A stretch of 64,000 bases of DNA. Source: Bacteroidaceae bacterium (GTDB lineage: Bacteria > Bacteroidota > Bacteroidia > Bacteroidales > Bacteroidaceae). Within the stretch, counting starts at the first letter, position 1. Each line of letters opens with the position of its first letter. Below, piece after piece: positions 18,325 to 26,717 of the stretch. A model generated the notes under the pieces. The model was given only the letters and a program-made list of their open reading frames with translations. It was not told the DNA's origin and did not search any database. The position numbers were made by a program, and so were the translations under genes. Where the stretch lies: contig JAILPK010000088.1 in NCBI GenBank assembly GCA_024699495.1, positions 1-64,000 of the forward strand, read 5' to 3'.

Positions 18325-20373
18325 TTATAATAATGATACCGAGCGGCGCACGAAGCGCGTCAGAGCTTCTCCCTTCAGGAGTCCGTTCTGCAGCAGAGCC
18401 AGGTCTATCAGTTGTGAAACCCGCTCGTTGCCGCGTGCATATTCGGCCAGAATATCGTTTTTCTTCTGCTGTTGGGCAGAGATGTCATCGCCACACTGTT
18501 TCAGATCGTCCTTCTCAGTCTGGGATATTTCTTCGGCTTTCTTCCCTTCCTGCTCCTTACGTAGCACCGACTGGCGGGCATGAAGTCCCTTCAGTTCTGC
18601 CTCTATCGGTTTGAGGGCCTCAGTTGTCTTTTCTTCGCTGTCAGTAAGGATGTCACGTATCAGCGAGCTGTCAGTATTGAGCACGATAGTAAACATGTCG
18701 GGCATTTCGCCGTAGAAACTCATACCCGGCTGAATACGTGCCATATCCTTCATCCGTCGCATATACTCGCTTTGGGTAATCATCACAGGCAAAGCCTCTT
18801 CGCCAAGCGCCTGCGCCTCCACATGATACTCGGTCTTCTCCGTGCGCGGAACCATGCTTTGGAAGATAGCTGACAATTTGTCAGCCTTTTCTGCCTCCAG
18901 CAATTCCCTCTTTGTCTCCTCTTTTTGGATTAGGCGGTCTATCGTATCCGAATCTATTCGTGCGAAGGAGCATTTCTCCATCTTGCGCTCATACATGGAA
19001 ATCAGCGGGGTATCCAGCTGTCCGTCCATCACCATCACGCTGTAGCCCTTCGCTTTGGCTGCATCTATATAGCTATATTGCGCCTCCACGTCATTGGCAT
19101 AGAGATACACAAGCTGACCCTCCTTGTTAGTCTGCTTCTCCTTGATGGAATCTGTGTATTCGCCCATCGTGAAATACTTGCCGTCGGTATCTTTCACCAT
19201 GGCGTATGCCTTTGCCTTCTCATAGAAGTCTTCGTCGGTAAGCATGCCATAGTCGATGAATATCTTGATGTCATCCCATTTCTTCTCAAAATCCTCACGG
19301 TCATTCTTGAAGATAGAAGCCAGTCGGTCAGACACTTTCTTCGTAATATAACCGGCGATTTTCTTCACGTTGGAATCGCTCTGCAGATACGAGCGGCTCA
19401 CATTCAGCGGGATATCCGGCGAGTCTATCACTCCATGCAGCAGAGTGAGGAAATCCGGCACGATGCCCTCTACCTGGTCAGTCACAAACACCTGGTTACA
19501 ATATAGCTGTATCTTGTTGCGCTGCAGGTCTATATTCTGCTTGATTTTCGGGAAATAGAGAACGCCGGTGAGATGGAAGGGGAAGTCCACATTCAGATGA
19601 ATCCAGAACAGCGGCTCGTCCGACATGGGGTAGAGCGAGCGGTAGAAATTCTTATAGTCTTCATCTTTGAGCTCACTTGGCTTGCGCGTCCAGATCGGGG
19701 TCGGGTCATTAACCTGATTATCCTCTTCCGTATCACGCATTTCGCCGTCCTTCCACTCCTGTTTCTTACCGAACACCACGGGCACCGGCAGAAAATGGCA
19801 GTATTTCTTCAGCAGACCTTCGAGCTTGTCCTTCTCCAGGAACTCCTTGCAGTCATCATCTACATACATCACGATATCCGTGCCGCGGTCGGCCCGCTCA
19901 GTCTCTTCCAGCGTAAATTCCGGACTTCCGTCGCAGCTCCACTTCATAGCGGGAGCATCCTGATAGCTCTTGGTGATGATATCCACCCGCTTCGACACCA
20001 TGAAGGAAGAGTAGAAGCCGAGGCCGAAATGGCCGATTATAGCGTTGGCGTCCTCCTTGTATTTATCCAGGAAGTCATTCGCTCCGCTGAAAGCAATCTG
20101 ATTGATATACTTGTCTATCTCTTCGGCTGTCATGCCGATGCCGCGGTCGCTCACAGTGATCGTCCCGGCCTCCTTGTCTATGCTTACCGTTACTTTCAGT
20201 TCGCCCATCTCACCCTTGAAATCGCCCTTTCCGGCCAATGTCTTGAGCTTTTGTGTGGCATCTACTGCGTTGCTTACTATCTCGCGGATGAATATTTCAT
20301 GATCGCTATAGAGAAATTTCTTGATTACCGGGAATATATTCTCGGTGGTTACTCCAATGTTTCCTTTTTGCAT
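18325..20373 (-). CDS. htpG: Molecular chaperone HtpG (Hsp90)
   Basis: A 682-aa cytosolic Hsp90. The N-terminal ATPase of the GHKL type shows REIVSNAVDATQKL (about residues 30-43), DRGIGMTAEEID (about 78-89) and IGHFGLGFYSSFMV (about 113-126). The middle domain contains the catalytic arginine region (NVSRSYLQSD, about 327-336). The length is slightly above E. coli HtpG (624) because of a longer C-terminal part with a charged helical insert. It is the first gene of a minus-strand pair with clpC. I found no clear TAnnTTTG box in the 126 bp upstream. Confidence 0.97.
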   Translation of the reverse strand: MQKGNIGVTTENIFPVIKKFLYSDHEIFIREIVSNAVDATQKLKTLAGKGDFKGEMGELKVTVSIDKEAGTITVSDRGIGMTAEEIDKYINQIAFSGANDFLDKYKEDANAIIGHFGLGFYSSFMVSKRVDIITKSYQDAPAMKWSCDGSPEFTLEETERADRGTDIVMYVDDDCKEFLEKDKLEGLLKKYCHFLPVPVVFGKKQEWKDGEMRDTEEDNQVNDPTPIWTRKPSELKDEDYKNFYRSLYPMSDEPLFWIHLNVDFPFHLTGVLYFPKIKQNIDLQRNKIQLYCNQVFVTDQVEGIVPDFLTLLHGVIDSPDIPLNVSRSYLQSDSNVKKIAGYITKKVSDRLASIFKNDREDFEKKWDDIKIFIDYGMLTDEDFYEKAKAYAMVKDTDGKYFTMGEYTDSIKEKQTNKEGQLVYLYANDVEAQYSYIDAAKAKGYSVMVMDGQLDTPLISMYERKMEKCSFARIDSDTIDRLIQKEETKRELLEAEKADKLSAIFQSMVPRTEKTEYHVEAQALGEEALPVMITQSEYMRRMKDMARIQPGMSFYGEMPDMFTIVLNTDSSLIRDILTDSEEKTTEALKPIEAELKGLHARQSVLRKEQEGKKAEEISQTEKDDLKQCGDDISAQQQKKNDILAEYARGNERVSQLIDLALLQNGLLKGEALTRFVRRSVSLL

Positions 20374-20465
20374 GACTTTATTATATTTTTAATGTATTTG
20401 ACTTCCTTTTTGTCTGTTTGTGACAGGGATTATTCACCCGCTCACACTTTTTTGGAGAGCAAAAG

Positions 20466-20507
20466 GCGTGCCAAAACCTTACTTCTGCGTGCCAAAACCT
20501 TACTTCT
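20466..20507. repeat. 21-bp tandem direct repeat, two perfect copies
   Basis: Two identical 21-bp units (beginning GCGTGCCAAAACC) at 20466-20486 and 20487-20507. The second copy runs over the last codons and the TAA stop of the aminotransferase gene at 20500. The 21-bp period equals two turns of B-DNA and resembles the 22-bp arrays at 26.5 and 52.6 kb, which have unrelated sequence. Confidence 0.9.
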
Positions 20508-21708
20508 GACACTTCAGACCTTTCATCAACCGTCTCAGGCCTTCCATCATTCTGCTTCGCGGCATGGCTATATTTATGCGCAGGAAGCCCTTTGCGCCAT
20601 ACATGTCACTGCCATTCACATATACCCGGCAATCGCGCATCAGTTCGTGCTCGAGGTCGGTGGCAGAGAATTGCGAACCGTCATCATTCGGGGCGTGGCG
20701 CTTCAGCAGAGATGTCACATCTATCCACACAAGATATGTCCCTTCCAGCGTTGCCACGGGTATTTCAGGCAGATTTTCGGCAAAGAAAGCCTTCAGAGCC
20801 TGATAGTTGGCAGCCAGATAAGCGTTGAGCTCCGTGAGCCACTGCTCGCCTTCCTTGCTGTAGGCGGCCTCCACAGCCAGCGGGGCAAAGACATTCACGT
20901 CGCATACTTCATTGTCGTTCAGTGCTCTGTCAATACGCTGTCTCCACCCTTCATTCGACGTGATTATATTAGCTATCTGAAGGCCGGCAATATTGAAACT
21001 CTTCGACGGAGAGTTGCAGGTGACGACATGCTCTGCCGCATCCGGAGCCACTGTGGCCATCGGTATGAAGCGGCAACCGGGCTGCACCAGCTCACAGTGA
21101 ATTTCATCCGAGAGCAATATGATGTCGTTGCGCCGGCAGATGTCATATACATGCTTCAGTTCCTCATACGTCCACACGCGCCCTGCGGGGTTGTGATGAC
21201 TGCAGAAAAGCAGCATCTTCACTTCGGGCCTCCGGCAGGCCTGTTCGAAAGCCTCGAAATCTATTACATAGGTAAATTCATTCGGCGACTTGTCCACTCT
21301 CAGCAGAGGGATGTCAACCGTTTGACATTTATTGTTGCGGATAGAGGTAAAGAAAAGGTTATATACCGGGGAGAAGAGGATAACGCCGTCGCCGGGCTGA
21401 GTCAGAGCCTTTATCACTGCCGACATGGCGGGCACCACCCCTGTCGTATATTGAATCCACTCCCGTCTGATATGCCATCCGTAGCGGCGTCTGAACCAAT
21501 AGATCACGCTTTCGTAGTACGACGGCAATACATAGGAATAGCCGAACACCCCGTGTGATACGCGGCGGCTCAGAGCCTCCGTGATGCAGGGAGCCACCTC
21601 GAAATCCATGTCTGCCACCCACATCGGGATGATATCGTCTGCCGGCATGATATCATATTTCACAGCTCCAGACCCTCGGCGCTCTATTGTTTTGTCAAAA
21701 GGAAGCAT
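20500..21708 (-). CDS. MalY/PatB-family PLP-dependent aminotransferase (probable cystathionine beta-lyase)
   Basis: A 402-aa fold-type I PLP enzyme. The N-terminus with DDIIPMWVADMDFEVAPCI is typical of the MalY/PatB group, which cleaves C-S bonds of cystathionine and cysteine. The PLP lysine is in NSPSKSFNIAGLQIAN (about residue 235), and the phosphate-binding arginine lies in the C-terminal FLRINIAMPRSRM (about 378-390). It acts in the cytosol in methionine or sulfur metabolism. The last codons lie in a 21-bp tandem repeat. No methionine gene is adjacent, so the exact substrate is open. Confidence 0.9.
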   Translation of the reverse strand: MLPFDKTIERRGSGAVKYDIMPADDIIPMWVADMDFEVAPCITEALSRRVSHGVFGYSYVLPSYYESVIYWFRRRYGWHIRREWIQYTTGVVPAMSAVIKALTQPGDGVILFSPVYNLFFTSIRNNKCQTVDIPLLRVDKSPNEFTYVIDFEAFEQACRRPEVKMLLFCSHHNPAGRVWTYEELKHVYDICRRNDIILLSDEIHCELVQPGCRFIPMATVAPDAAEHVVTCNSPSKSFNIAGLQIANIITSNEGWRQRIDRALNDNEVCDVNVFAPLAVEAAYSKEGEQWLTELNAYLAANYQALKAFFAENLPEIPVATLEGTYLVWIDVTSLLKRHAPNDDGSQFSATDLEHELMRDCRVYVNGSDMYGAKGFLRINIAMPRSRMMEGLRRLMKGLKCQK

Positions 21709-21736
21709 AAGTTCTTAAGTTTTTTAAGTTGAAACT

Positions 21737-21774
21737 GTTGGGGGTGAGGCCAAACTTGTTTACTCGTCAACTAA
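21737..21774. repeat. Short copy of the mosaic repeat, containing the stop of the DUF3737 gene
   Basis: The plus strand reads GTTGGGGGTGAGGCCAAAC followed by units TTGTTTAC, TCGTCAAC. The same GGGGTGAGGC-AAACTT block appears at 24.2, 29.3 and 30.8 kb. The reverse strand supplies the codons L-V-D-E and TAA that end the DUF3737 gene (21760-21774). Confidence 0.8.
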
Positions 21775-22608
21775 ATTTATCACACAATTTGCAGGCTGCT
21801 TGATATGCTCGTCCGTGGTGAGCGAGCCGAGCGAGCCGAGTCTGATATGTCCCGAACGCGGGTTCTTGATATTGGTCACATGACCAATGATCGTGGCCTC
21901 CAGGTCGGTATCTTCAAACATGCGGTCACAGTCCGCACCGAATGTGCAGTCCTCCAACACAAGCCCCTGGATATAGCACAGCGGCTGCTCACCGGTTATG
22001 TGGCATCTTACCAGACGCAGGTTCTTCGAGTGCCAGCCCAGATACTCTCCATCCAGGACAGAGTCGTAGATGGTGACGTTCTCTGTCTCCCAGAAAGCAT
22101 CTTTGGTCACAATCTTGGCGTTGCGGACCACGGCGTTGCGGACATATTGGAAGACATACTTGGAGTCGCTCTCCAGGCCGTCAACATCGATGTCCCTGCT
22201 GAACATGAAGGGGTATGTGCCCTCATGAAGCTTCAGATTCCGCACCTTCAGGCCGTTCACACGCCAGAAAGTCTCATCGGCATCCGTGATGCTCACATTC
22301 TCCAGACTCAGATTATTCATCTCTCGGAAGAATTTCGGCCCGTCTATCAGGCAGTCGCTCATCTCCATGTCATTGCTATACCAGATGGCAGAGCGCGAGC
22401 CCACCTCGAAATAGCTGTTCGTGATGCGGCTGCCGTCAACATGCCACAGAGGGTATTTCCCGATGAACCGGCAGCCGTCAATCTCTATGTTCTGACAGCA
22501 TTTCACACCGCTCTCGCCCTCGGTGATGGTGACATTTTCCAGGCGCGTGTCTCTGATTCCAAACAGCGGACGCTCTCCGCCGAAGCTCTTGTCTTTGATT
22601 ATCTCCAC
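21760..22608 (-). CDS. DUF3737 family protein, right-handed beta-helix
   Basis: A 282-aa protein with a regular pattern of about 20-residue coils (RLENVTITEGESGVKCC, EMSDCLIDGPKFF, NVTIYDSVLDGEYLGW), as expected for a parallel beta-helix. The start MEIIKDKSFGGERPLFG matches the DUF3737 family seen in gut Bacteroidetes and Firmicutes. No signal peptide is visible, so it is cytosolic. Its function is unknown. The C-terminal residues LVDE and the stop are encoded by a copy of the intergenic 8-bp repeat, so the native end may have been altered. It lies 51 bp after the MATE gene on the same strand. Confidence 0.82.
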   Translation of the reverse strand: MEIIKDKSFGGERPLFGIRDTRLENVTITEGESGVKCCQNIEIDGCRFIGKYPLWHVDGSRITNSYFEVGSRSAIWYSNDMEMSDCLIDGPKFFREMNNLSLENVSITDADETFWRVNGLKVRNLKLHEGTYPFMFSRDIDVDGLESDSKYVFQYVRNAVVRNAKIVTKDAFWETENVTIYDSVLDGEYLGWHSKNLRLVRCHITGEQPLCYIQGLVLEDCTFGADCDRMFEDTDLEATIIGHVTNIKNPRSGHIRLGSLGSLTTDEHIKQPANCVINLVDE

Positions 22609-22659
22609 GGTTAATACTTATTATCTTATTATTCAAATATCCAACAGAGGCCCCCGCCA

Positions 22660-24075
22660 TTATTTGGTGGCAGCGGGAGCTTTGGTTCTCAGTTTTCTCA
22701 TTCTTACGAGGAAGATTATCCCTCTGAACGTGAGTTCTATGGCCATCGCAAACCACACTCCCTGCAGACCGTAGCGGGGAGCGAGCAAAGCGGCCAGACT
22801 CACCCTAACGAACCACATAGATACGAGATTCATTATTGCCGGTTTGCGGGTGTCTCCGGTTCCGATGAACACACTCATCGCCACTATCGACGCGGCGAAC
22901 ATAGGCTCCGCCCAAGCCTCGATGCGCAGACATTCTGTGCCTAAGGCGCGAACGGCTGCGTCGGGCGTCAGCGTCGCCATCATCAGCGGGGCAGCCACAT
23001 ACATCACCACCCCCATCAGCGTCATCACGCCTATGCCGAGCAGAGTGGTCATCCATGCAAACCGCTCCGTCAGACGTGGGCGTCCGGCTCCGTAGCTTTG
23101 TCCCACCAGCGTCGTCGCGGCCTCCCCTATTCCATATCCCGGCATATAGCAGAGGCTTTCGGCTGTGATGCCAAGCACATTGGCAGCAATGGCTATCGCC
23201 CCGAGCGGAGCCACAATTATAGTTATTGTTATCTGGGCCGCATTCATCAGCACGCGCTGGAAGAGCACAGGCATCGCGATGTCCGTGGCTTTGCGCAGCA
23301 CCGCCCTCTCGGGGCGGAAACGGCCGCTCTCTCCCACGAGCCTCAACTCTTTGTGGCGCACCGCTGCATACCACATCACATAACATGAAATAACAACCTC
23401 GGCAGCTATGGAGCCCAGGGCGGCTCCTGCCACGCCAAGTCCGAGACCGGGCATGGTGAATGAGAGGCCGAACAGCGAGATTTCCCGCGTCGGGAATATC
23501 GTCAGGAAATTGAAGGCGATGTCCAACACGCACATCATCACGCTTGCCACCGAAGGGGTCTTCATGTCGCCTGCGCATCGGAGCATTGCCGAACCGAGCA
23601 TGTGGGCCATCGCAAAAGGGGTTCCCAGGATAAAGATCAGGAAGTATGCCGACGACTGCGGCGCTATGTCGTCGCCGCCGCCGAGCCAATGGGGCAGCGG
23701 AGCGGCTATGAGCGCACAGAAAGCCATCAGCAGCACGCCGATAACCATCGCCGTGACTATGCTTTGGCGGAAAACATCGCGCGCATCATCCATCCGGTTA
23801 GCCCCGATCAGATGAGCCACCTGCACAGAAAAGCCCATGCTGACGCATGAGATTATGCTCCAATAGAGCCACAGCGTCGTTGACACCAGCCCAATCGAGG
23901 CCGAGGCCAAAGCGCCGAGAGAGCCCACCATCGCATCGTCGATATAGAACATAAGAATGCTGGCCGCCTGCGCCAATATAGCTGGCACACTCAGCATCAC
24001 CGTCAGGCGCAGCTGCTCGCTGGTATTGAGCTTGCCGCCCTCACGAATCCGGCTCAGCAATTCATCCTTCGTCAT
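22660..24075 (-). CDS. MATE family efflux transporter
   Basis: A 471-aa inner-membrane protein with about twelve membrane spans in two similar halves. The first half starts LRLTVMLSVPAILAQAASIL and contains YIDDAMVGSLGALASASIG (about residues 44-62), the Asp-containing helix typical of MatE; the second half repeats the pattern with PVLFQRVLMNAAQITITI (about 260-277). It should export drugs or metabolites with Na+ or H+. The final segment is basic. It could be co-transcribed with the DUF3737 gene 51 bp downstream. Confidence 0.93.
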   Translation of the reverse strand: MTKDELLSRIREGGKLNTSEQLRLTVMLSVPAILAQAASILMFYIDDAMVGSLGALASASIGLVSTTLWLYWSIISCVSMGFSVQVAHLIGANRMDDARDVFRQSIVTAMVIGVLLMAFCALIAAPLPHWLGGGDDIAPQSSAYFLIFILGTPFAMAHMLGSAMLRCAGDMKTPSVASVMMCVLDIAFNFLTIFPTREISLFGLSFTMPGLGLGVAGAALGSIAAEVVISCYVMWYAAVRHKELRLVGESGRFRPERAVLRKATDIAMPVLFQRVLMNAAQITITIIVAPLGAIAIAANVLGITAESLCYMPGYGIGEAATTLVGQSYGAGRPRLTERFAWMTTLLGIGVMTLMGVVMYVAAPLMMATLTPDAAVRALGTECLRIEAWAEPMFAASIVAMSVFIGTGDTRKPAIMNLVSMWFVRVSLAALLAPRYGLQGVWFAMAIELTFRGIIFLVRMRKLRTKAPAATK

Positions 24076-24118
24076 ACTCTCGTTTTCTGCATATTTTTTC
24101 TCGTCTATTTAATGGCCT

Positions 24119-24320
24119 CATCGCGCCAGCCCAAACAGTAAGCGGTAAGCAGTAAGCACCGCATCGCGGCTTTATCGCGGCCTCAGAGCTATTCACGCCC
24201 CTCGCCCTTAGGAGAGGGGTTGGGGGTGAGGCTAAACTTAGCCCTACATGTCAACTAAAGTATCAACTCGTCAACTTGTTTACTCGTCAACTGCGAAGCT
24301 GTCAACTTGTCAACTTGTCC
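24119..24320. repeat. Mosaic intergenic repeat B
   Basis: The tract fills the space between the MATE gene and the helicase stop. In order on the plus strand it has: CATCGCGCCAGCC and three 7-bp GTAAGCN units (24119-24157); a 91-bp block (24181-24271) with a CCCCTC/GAGGGG hairpin and TTGGGGGTGAGG; then 8-bp units CAACTCGT, CAACTTGT, TTACTCGT up to 24320. The 91-bp block matches the reverse complement of 30731-30821 with seven mismatches by my count, four of them in the hairpin loop. It includes ATGTCAACTAAAGTATC, the same sequence that serves as the trpF start. Confidence 0.9.
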
Positions 24321-24321
24321 A

Positions 24322-26250
24322 TCACTTCTTCAGAAATTTCAGCCAGTCCTCTTTCTTGAATCGCCGTCCTCTCTGAGGCTGCGGCTCCTCCTGCATATAG
24401 CCGTCGCCGCGCTTCTTCCTGCCGCGACGGCCGCCGTCCTCGCCGCCAGCCTTTCCACGTCCGGAGTTGCGGGCCGCTGCCCGCTCTTCCCTTCCTCCGC
24501 GTCCGCCTCTGGACGGCTTGCCTCCGCGCTGTCCGGCAGCAGAGGCATAATCCTCACCCTTGCGGCCCCCCGGCTGGGATGAGCCCTGCCCCTGGGGATT
24601 CTCGTCGGCCGCATTGCAGCGGATTTCACGCCCCCGGAGCTTCACCCCGTCCAGAGCGTCCATCACCATCTGCGACTCATTCTCCGGAACCTCGAAATAA
24701 GCAAATCGGGGCAGGAGATCTATGTGACCAACCTCAAACTGCCCCTTCACGTGGCGGTTGAGGAATTTCATCAGCTCGGTCGGGTACATCCCGTCCACCT
24801 TTCCCACATTGATAAACAGGCGGCGGAAACCCTCCTCTGCAGCCCGGCTGCCGCTCGAACCGCCGGTTGCAGACTGCTTCGCTCCGCTCTTCTTCTCCTT
24901 GGAGCCCTCGCGCTCCTTCCGGCCCACCGGCGTCAGTTCGGGCGCATCGGCATAATATGCCAGGAACTTCCCGAACTCCATAGAGACAATCTTCTTTATT
25001 ATCTCATCCTTGTCGATAAATTCGAAGTAGCGGTTTATCTCCTTCATGAAAGGCGCAATCTGCCCCTCGTCCACATCAATCTTCACGATGTGGTCCATGA
25101 CCTTGAAGAGCTGTTTCTTGCATATCTCATCAGCCGCAGGCATGATGCCCTCGACAAAATCCTTGCCTATCTCCTTCTCTATAGCCTTCAGCTTGCGCTG
25201 TTCGCGCGAGTGGATAATAGAAATGCTCGTTCCCTTCTTCCCCGCGCGTCCGGTGCGTCCAGAGCGGTGGATATAACTCTCTATCTCGTCCGGCAGACCG
25301 TAATTTATCACATGCGTGAGGTCATCAACATCCAGTCCGCGGGCAGCCACGTCGGTGGCTACCAGCAGCTGAGTCACATGCTGGCGGAACTTCTGCATCG
25401 TGATATCGCGCTGCCCCTGGACAAGCTCTCCGTGCAGCGCCTCGGCGTTGTAACCGTCACGGATCAGTTTGTCGGCCACCTCCTGGCACTCCGTGCGGGT
25501 GCGGCAGAAGATGATGGCGAAAATCTTCGGATAATAGTCAACAATACGTTTCAGAGCCAGATATTTATCCTTGGCATTCACCATATAATAAACATGGTTG
25601 ACATTCTCCGCTCCTTCGTTGCGGCTCCCAACCACAATCTCCTTGTAGTCATGCAGATAGCCCTGGGCTATGCGCTGAATCTCGCGACTCATCGTGGCAG
25701 AGAAAAGCAGAGTGTTACGCTCCTCGGGCACTCCAGCCAATATGGCGTCGATGCTCTCTGAGAAGCCCATGTTCAGCATCTCGTCGGCCTCGTCCAGAAC
25801 CACATTCGTCACCTTGTCCAGATGAGCCACGCCGCGGTTCATCAGGTCGATGAGTCGTCCGGGGGTGGCAACAATGATATGAACACCTTTCTTCAGAGCA
25901 TGTATCTGCTGGGTAATGGACGCGCCGCCATAAACAGCTTCGATATGAATTCCATCCAGATACTTGCTGAAATCACGCAGGTCATCCGCGATCTGCAAAC
26001 AAAGTTCTCTCGTCGGGCTTAAAATAAGCGCCTGTGTCTCTTTACTCTTAGAGTCAATACGCTGCAGGATAGGAATTCCAAAAGCAGCAGTTTTTCCCGT
26101 GCCTGTCTGTGCAAGTGCAATCACATCGTTGCGTGTGCCTAACAAATAAGGAATCACTTCTTCCTGCACAGGCATTGGGCTAACAAAGCCCATCTCTTCA
26201 ATGGCGCGACGTACAGGCTCGCTCACGCCCAGTTCTTCAAATGTTCTCAA
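24322..26250 (-). CDS. DEAD-box RNA helicase
   Basis: About 642 aa. Helicase motifs in order: Q motif PMPVQEEVIPYLL, motif I AQTGTGKTAA, PTRELCLQI, TPGR, DEAD within LDEADEML, SAT, and the C-terminal HRSGRTGRAGKKG. A DbpA-like RNA-binding domain (LFINVGKVDGMYP, about 475 on) and an RG-rich basic tail (RGGKPSRGGRGGRE) follow; it resembles DeaD/CsdA. The open frame extends to an ATG at 26304, but a promoter box lies at 26275-26282, downstream of that ATG. The start is therefore probably TTG at 26250 (MRTFEELGV in the protein), six bases after AAAGAGA; TTG 26256 is a second option. It likely works in ribosome assembly or mRNA decay. Confidence 0.92.
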   Translation of the reverse strand: MRTFEELGVSEPVRRAIEEMGFVSPMPVQEEVIPYLLGTRNDVIALAQTGTGKTAAFGIPILQRIDSKSKETQALILSPTRELCLQIADDLRDFSKYLDGIHIEAVYGGASITQQIHALKKGVHIIVATPGRLIDLMNRGVAHLDKVTNVVLDEADEMLNMGFSESIDAILAGVPEERNTLLFSATMSREIQRIAQGYLHDYKEIVVGSRNEGAENVNHVYYMVNAKDKYLALKRIVDYYPKIFAIIFCRTRTECQEVADKLIRDGYNAEALHGELVQGQRDITMQKFRQHVTQLLVATDVAARGLDVDDLTHVINYGLPDEIESYIHRSGRTGRAGKKGTSISIIHSREQRKLKAIEKEIGKDFVEGIMPAADEICKKQLFKVMDHIVKIDVDEGQIAPFMKEINRYFEFIDKDEIIKKIVSMEFGKFLAYYADAPELTPVGRKEREGSKEKKSGAKQSATGGSSGSRAAEEGFRRLFINVGKVDGMYPTELMKFLNRHVKGQFEVGHIDLLPRFAYFEVPENESQMVMDALDGVKLRGREIRCNAADENPQGQGSSQPGGRKGEDYASAAGQRGGKPSRGGRGGREERAAARNSGRGKAGGEDGGRRGRKKRGDGYMQEEPQPQRGRRFKKEDWLKFLKK

Positions 26251-26274
26251 ATTCAATCTCTTTAAAAAAGCGCG

Positions 26275-26282
26275 CAAAGGTA
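26275..26282 (-). promoter_or_regulatory. Promoter -7 box (TACCTTTG) of the helicase gene
   Basis: Exact TAnnTTTG match on the minus strand with TTG 19 bp upstream of it. Transcription should begin near 26267, which rules out the ATG at 26304 as start and leaves a TTG start with a leader of about 15 bases. Confidence 0.7.
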
Positions 26283-26484
26283 TGCTTTTTATTTCATACC
26301 GCAATCATGTTTAACTATTAATAAGAGATTTGCCGAGCATAAAATTCTTCATCCCAAATGATTCTGCCCGCAGAAAACAATTATTCCCCGAAATTCAAAA
26401 AAAGACAACCCTTGTAGAAACTCTCCTTCAACGCTTTATTACCATGCTTCGCACGAGGTGAGAAATCATCGTCACACTTGAGTA

Positions 26485-26582
26485 ATTCAATCTGAGACGG
26501 CCGTCTCAGATTCAGGTGACGGCTGTCTCAGATTCAGGTGACGGCCGTCTCAGATTCAGGTGACGGCTGTCTCAGATTGAAT
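26485..26582. repeat. 22-bp palindromic tandem array with terminal inverted repeats
   Basis: Four units of 22 bp (26496-26517, 26518-26539, 26540-26561, partial 26562-26578) that differ only by C/T at one position. The first unit lies in a perfect 24-bp palindrome (26489-26512, core CTGAGACGGCCGTCTCAG). The whole array is closed by a perfect 14-bp inverted repeat, ATTCAATCTGAGAC at 26485-26498 and its complement at 26569-26582. No gene overlaps it. It lies between the divergent helicase promoter and the 3' end of the GH127 gene. Function unknown: protein-binding array, RNA hairpin cluster or mobile-element remnant are possible. Confidence 0.92.
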
Positions 26583-26642
26583 ATCCCTTGGGGAATGGAG
26601 TTGTCAGCCCCGTGAAAAGAGGTTGTTGGCCCTGGTTTACAA

Positions 26643-26681
26643 CAATCCCTCCCCTGCAGTAACGCCGCATGGGAGGGATTG
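26643..26681 (-). terminator. Hairpin downstream of the GH127 gene
   Basis: Perfect 11-bp inverted repeat CAATCCCTCCC (26643-26653) / GGGAGGGATTG (26671-26681), 36 bp beyond the GH127 stop. On the minus strand it is followed by TTGTAAACC, so the U-tract is poor; it may protect the mRNA 3' end rather than terminate strongly. Confidence 0.55.
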
Positions 26682-26717
26682 GTAAATAGGATGAGGGAAA
26701 ATGTGACTGTCGGAATC

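Noticed and set aside
26485-26582. CRISPR array
   Set aside because: Units of 22 bp follow each other without spacers, and no cas gene is present in the window. The same holds for the 8-bp arrays and the 52599-52655 repeat.
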